DNA of 64,000 nucleotides, from positions 63,074,001 through 63,138,000 of the forward strand of contig NC_091124.1 of assembly GCF_040183065.1 (NCBI RefSeq). The letters run 5' to 3'. This DNA is from Periplaneta americana. Taxonomy: Eukaryota; Arthropoda; Insecta; Blattodea; Blattidae. The position numbers were made by a program, and so were the translations under genes. Positions 63,177-64,000 of the stretch are shown here, piece after piece. Each line of letters starts with the position of its first letter. Position 1 is the stretch's first letter. The notes under the pieces were generated by a model. That model ran no database searches. It had not been told where the DNA came from and saw nothing but the letters and a program-made list of their open reading frames with translations.

Positions 63177-63642
63177 CTATATGCTACTCTGTCATCTATC
63201 CGACGCTTGCTTTCCCAATAATAATCTAACTAGGCCTGTATTTGTACTCGGCTCACTTCCAACAAATTACGCAATACACTTATTTCACTCTTTCCCCCAA
63301 AATATCACACACAAAAAAATACATATATATACCCAAAATATCACACCAGAAATTGAAACATATACACTTTATAATTATTCCCCCAAAATATCATATACAT
63401 ATATACACATTTATACGTCTTCTATTCATACTTGCCACCGCCTCTCCGAGTCGCCTTCTCTGGTGGTCTCCGTGTGGCCTTCTCTGGTGGTCTCCGTGAT
63501 GTCGCGATGACTTGGTTCTATTCCCGCCTTCCAGCGTCGTTCCTCGGCTATGCAGGGCTGAACTGCTCCGTCCGGTCCTCCTCGTTGTTTGGTGCTGTGT
63601 TCGCAAACGGGGCCGGTCACTGGAACAGCTGTCTTCCTTCGA
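63177..63642 (-). other. 5' leader of the retrotransposon
   Basis: About 466 bases between the primer-binding site and the gag start, probably including packaging signals. A short direct repeat (ggtggtctccgtg / cgccttctctggtggtctcc) occurs at about 63450-63500. Confidence 0.6.
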
Positions 63643-63663
63643 GCCCCACGTTGGAAAGCGCCA
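63643..63663 (-). promoter_or_regulatory. primer-binding site, tRNA-Lys-like with 3-base insertion
   Basis: On the minus strand it reads TGGCGC-TTT-CCAACGTGGGGC, two bases after the LTR end. Without the TTT it would equal the 18-base site complementary to the 3' end of tRNA-Lys as I recall it. It is the innermost of five such units spaced 40-45 bp; the other four lie inside the LTR. Confidence 0.75.
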
Positions 63664-63665
63664 TT

Positions 63666-64000
63666 TGGGGGTGGAATCGTTGTTGTGTTCCCACGTTGGA
63701 CGCCATTTGTGGGTGAAGTGGTCGTTATTGTGGCCCCACGTTGGGCGCCATTTGTGGGTGTATGTCGTTATTGAGTTCCCACGTTGGACGCCATTTGAGG
63801 GTGAGTGGTTATTGTGACCACACGTTGGGCGCCATTTGAGGGTGGGTGCGTCTCGATGTTGCGTGAGATTCACTCAGGGTAGCCGAGGTACTGTTGTGGT
63901 ATAGGGTGATGTCGGGAATAATACCAAGCCGGCTACTTATATAAAAGGCAGTGTAAATTCCAAAACTATAAGTTTATTGTCGTATTCACTTGGTAACCCT
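63666..64000 (-). mobile_element. 5' LTR of the retrotransposon (partial, runs off the window)
   Basis: It starts TGGGGGTGG on the plus strand and matches 55539-55873 of the solo LTR over all 335 visible bases. It contains the four-unit PBS-like array (63688-63833) and the TATA box at about 63936-63943. Confidence 0.95.
63688..63833 (-). repeat. four tandem PBS-like units in U5 (5' LTR)
   Basis: Words related to the tRNA-Lys 3' end lie at 63688-63705 (one change in the core), 63733-63750 (GCCCCACGTTGGGCGCCA, exact), 63776-63793 and 63816-63833. The period is 40-45 bp. Each is followed on the plus strand by 'tttg.gggtg'. Confidence 0.9.

Larger units (their letters stand above)
57131..64000 (-). 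mobile_element. Ty3/gypsy-type LTR retrotransposon, incomplete in window
   Basis: The order on the minus strand is LTR (63666 to beyond 64000), primer-binding site, 466-bp leader, gag, pro, RT/RNase H and integrase. There is no envelope frame. The RT sequence (FTSLDL, YIDD) and the PR-RT-RH-IN order place it with Ty3/gypsy. Its upstream LTR (right edge) continues outside the window. Its own downstream LTR is missing or reduced to a few bases at 57039. At least one frameshift in RNase H makes this copy defective. Confidence 0.92.

Noticed and set aside
63391-63873. 160-codon frame as a retroelement accessory protein
   Set aside because: It covers the LTR, the PBS-like array and the leader, and the same frame recurs in the solo LTR; it is a by-product of the repeats.

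Overview
The window is eukaryotic, AT-rich, intron-bearing and full of transposons. Many short interspersed repeats have tRNA-like heads and a tail built on 'cgctaaataacc ... gcgtcgtaaaataacc'. With mariner, Tc1, hAT, MULE and Ty3/gypsy elements this points to an insect, most likely a cockroach or termite (Blattodea). That assignment is inference from repeat style. No operons, rRNA genes or CRISPR arrays are present.

One host gene is supported. A four-exon NPC2-like (ML-domain) secreted lipid-binding protein lies on the minus strand from 46552 to 26238. It has consensus splice sites with matching phases, a signal peptide, six cysteines in the NPC2 arrangement and 165 predicted residues. Its introns (9.0, 3.8 and 7.0 kb) are filled with mobile DNA: an hAT element, a 37-bp minisatellite, a 722-bp transposon with about 240-bp inverted ends, LINE 3' ends, MITEs and SINEs.

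Region by region: 1-10 kb holds SINEs, a mariner N-terminal remnant and a LINE reverse-transcriptase remnant. 10-19 kb holds a Tc1-like pseudogene, a MULE transposase pseudogene split by a complete mariner and a SINE-like repeat, a TA-flanked element with about 105-bp inverted ends, and a LINE 3' end. 19-26 kb holds SINEs, LINE debris and MITEs. 26-47 kb is the NPC2-like gene. 47-55 kb has a second Tc1-like pseudogene, trinucleotide microsatellites and a striking 595-bp palindromic double-SINE insertion flanked by 12-bp direct repeats.

55-64 kb is dominated by a Ty3/gypsy-type LTR retrotransposon on the minus strand. It has gag, pro, RT/RNase H and integrase, with one LTR running off the right edge. 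A solo LTR of the same family sits at 55539-56619 inside a SINE, with AGAT target duplications. The LTR carries four tandem units resembling the tRNA-Lys primer-binding site, one matching my recollection of the canonical site over 18 bases. The gag-pro junction has a -1 frameshift signal: heptamer GGGAAAC, a 6-nt spacer and an 11-bp stem. The pol region has at least one disabling frameshift, so this copy looks non-autonomous.
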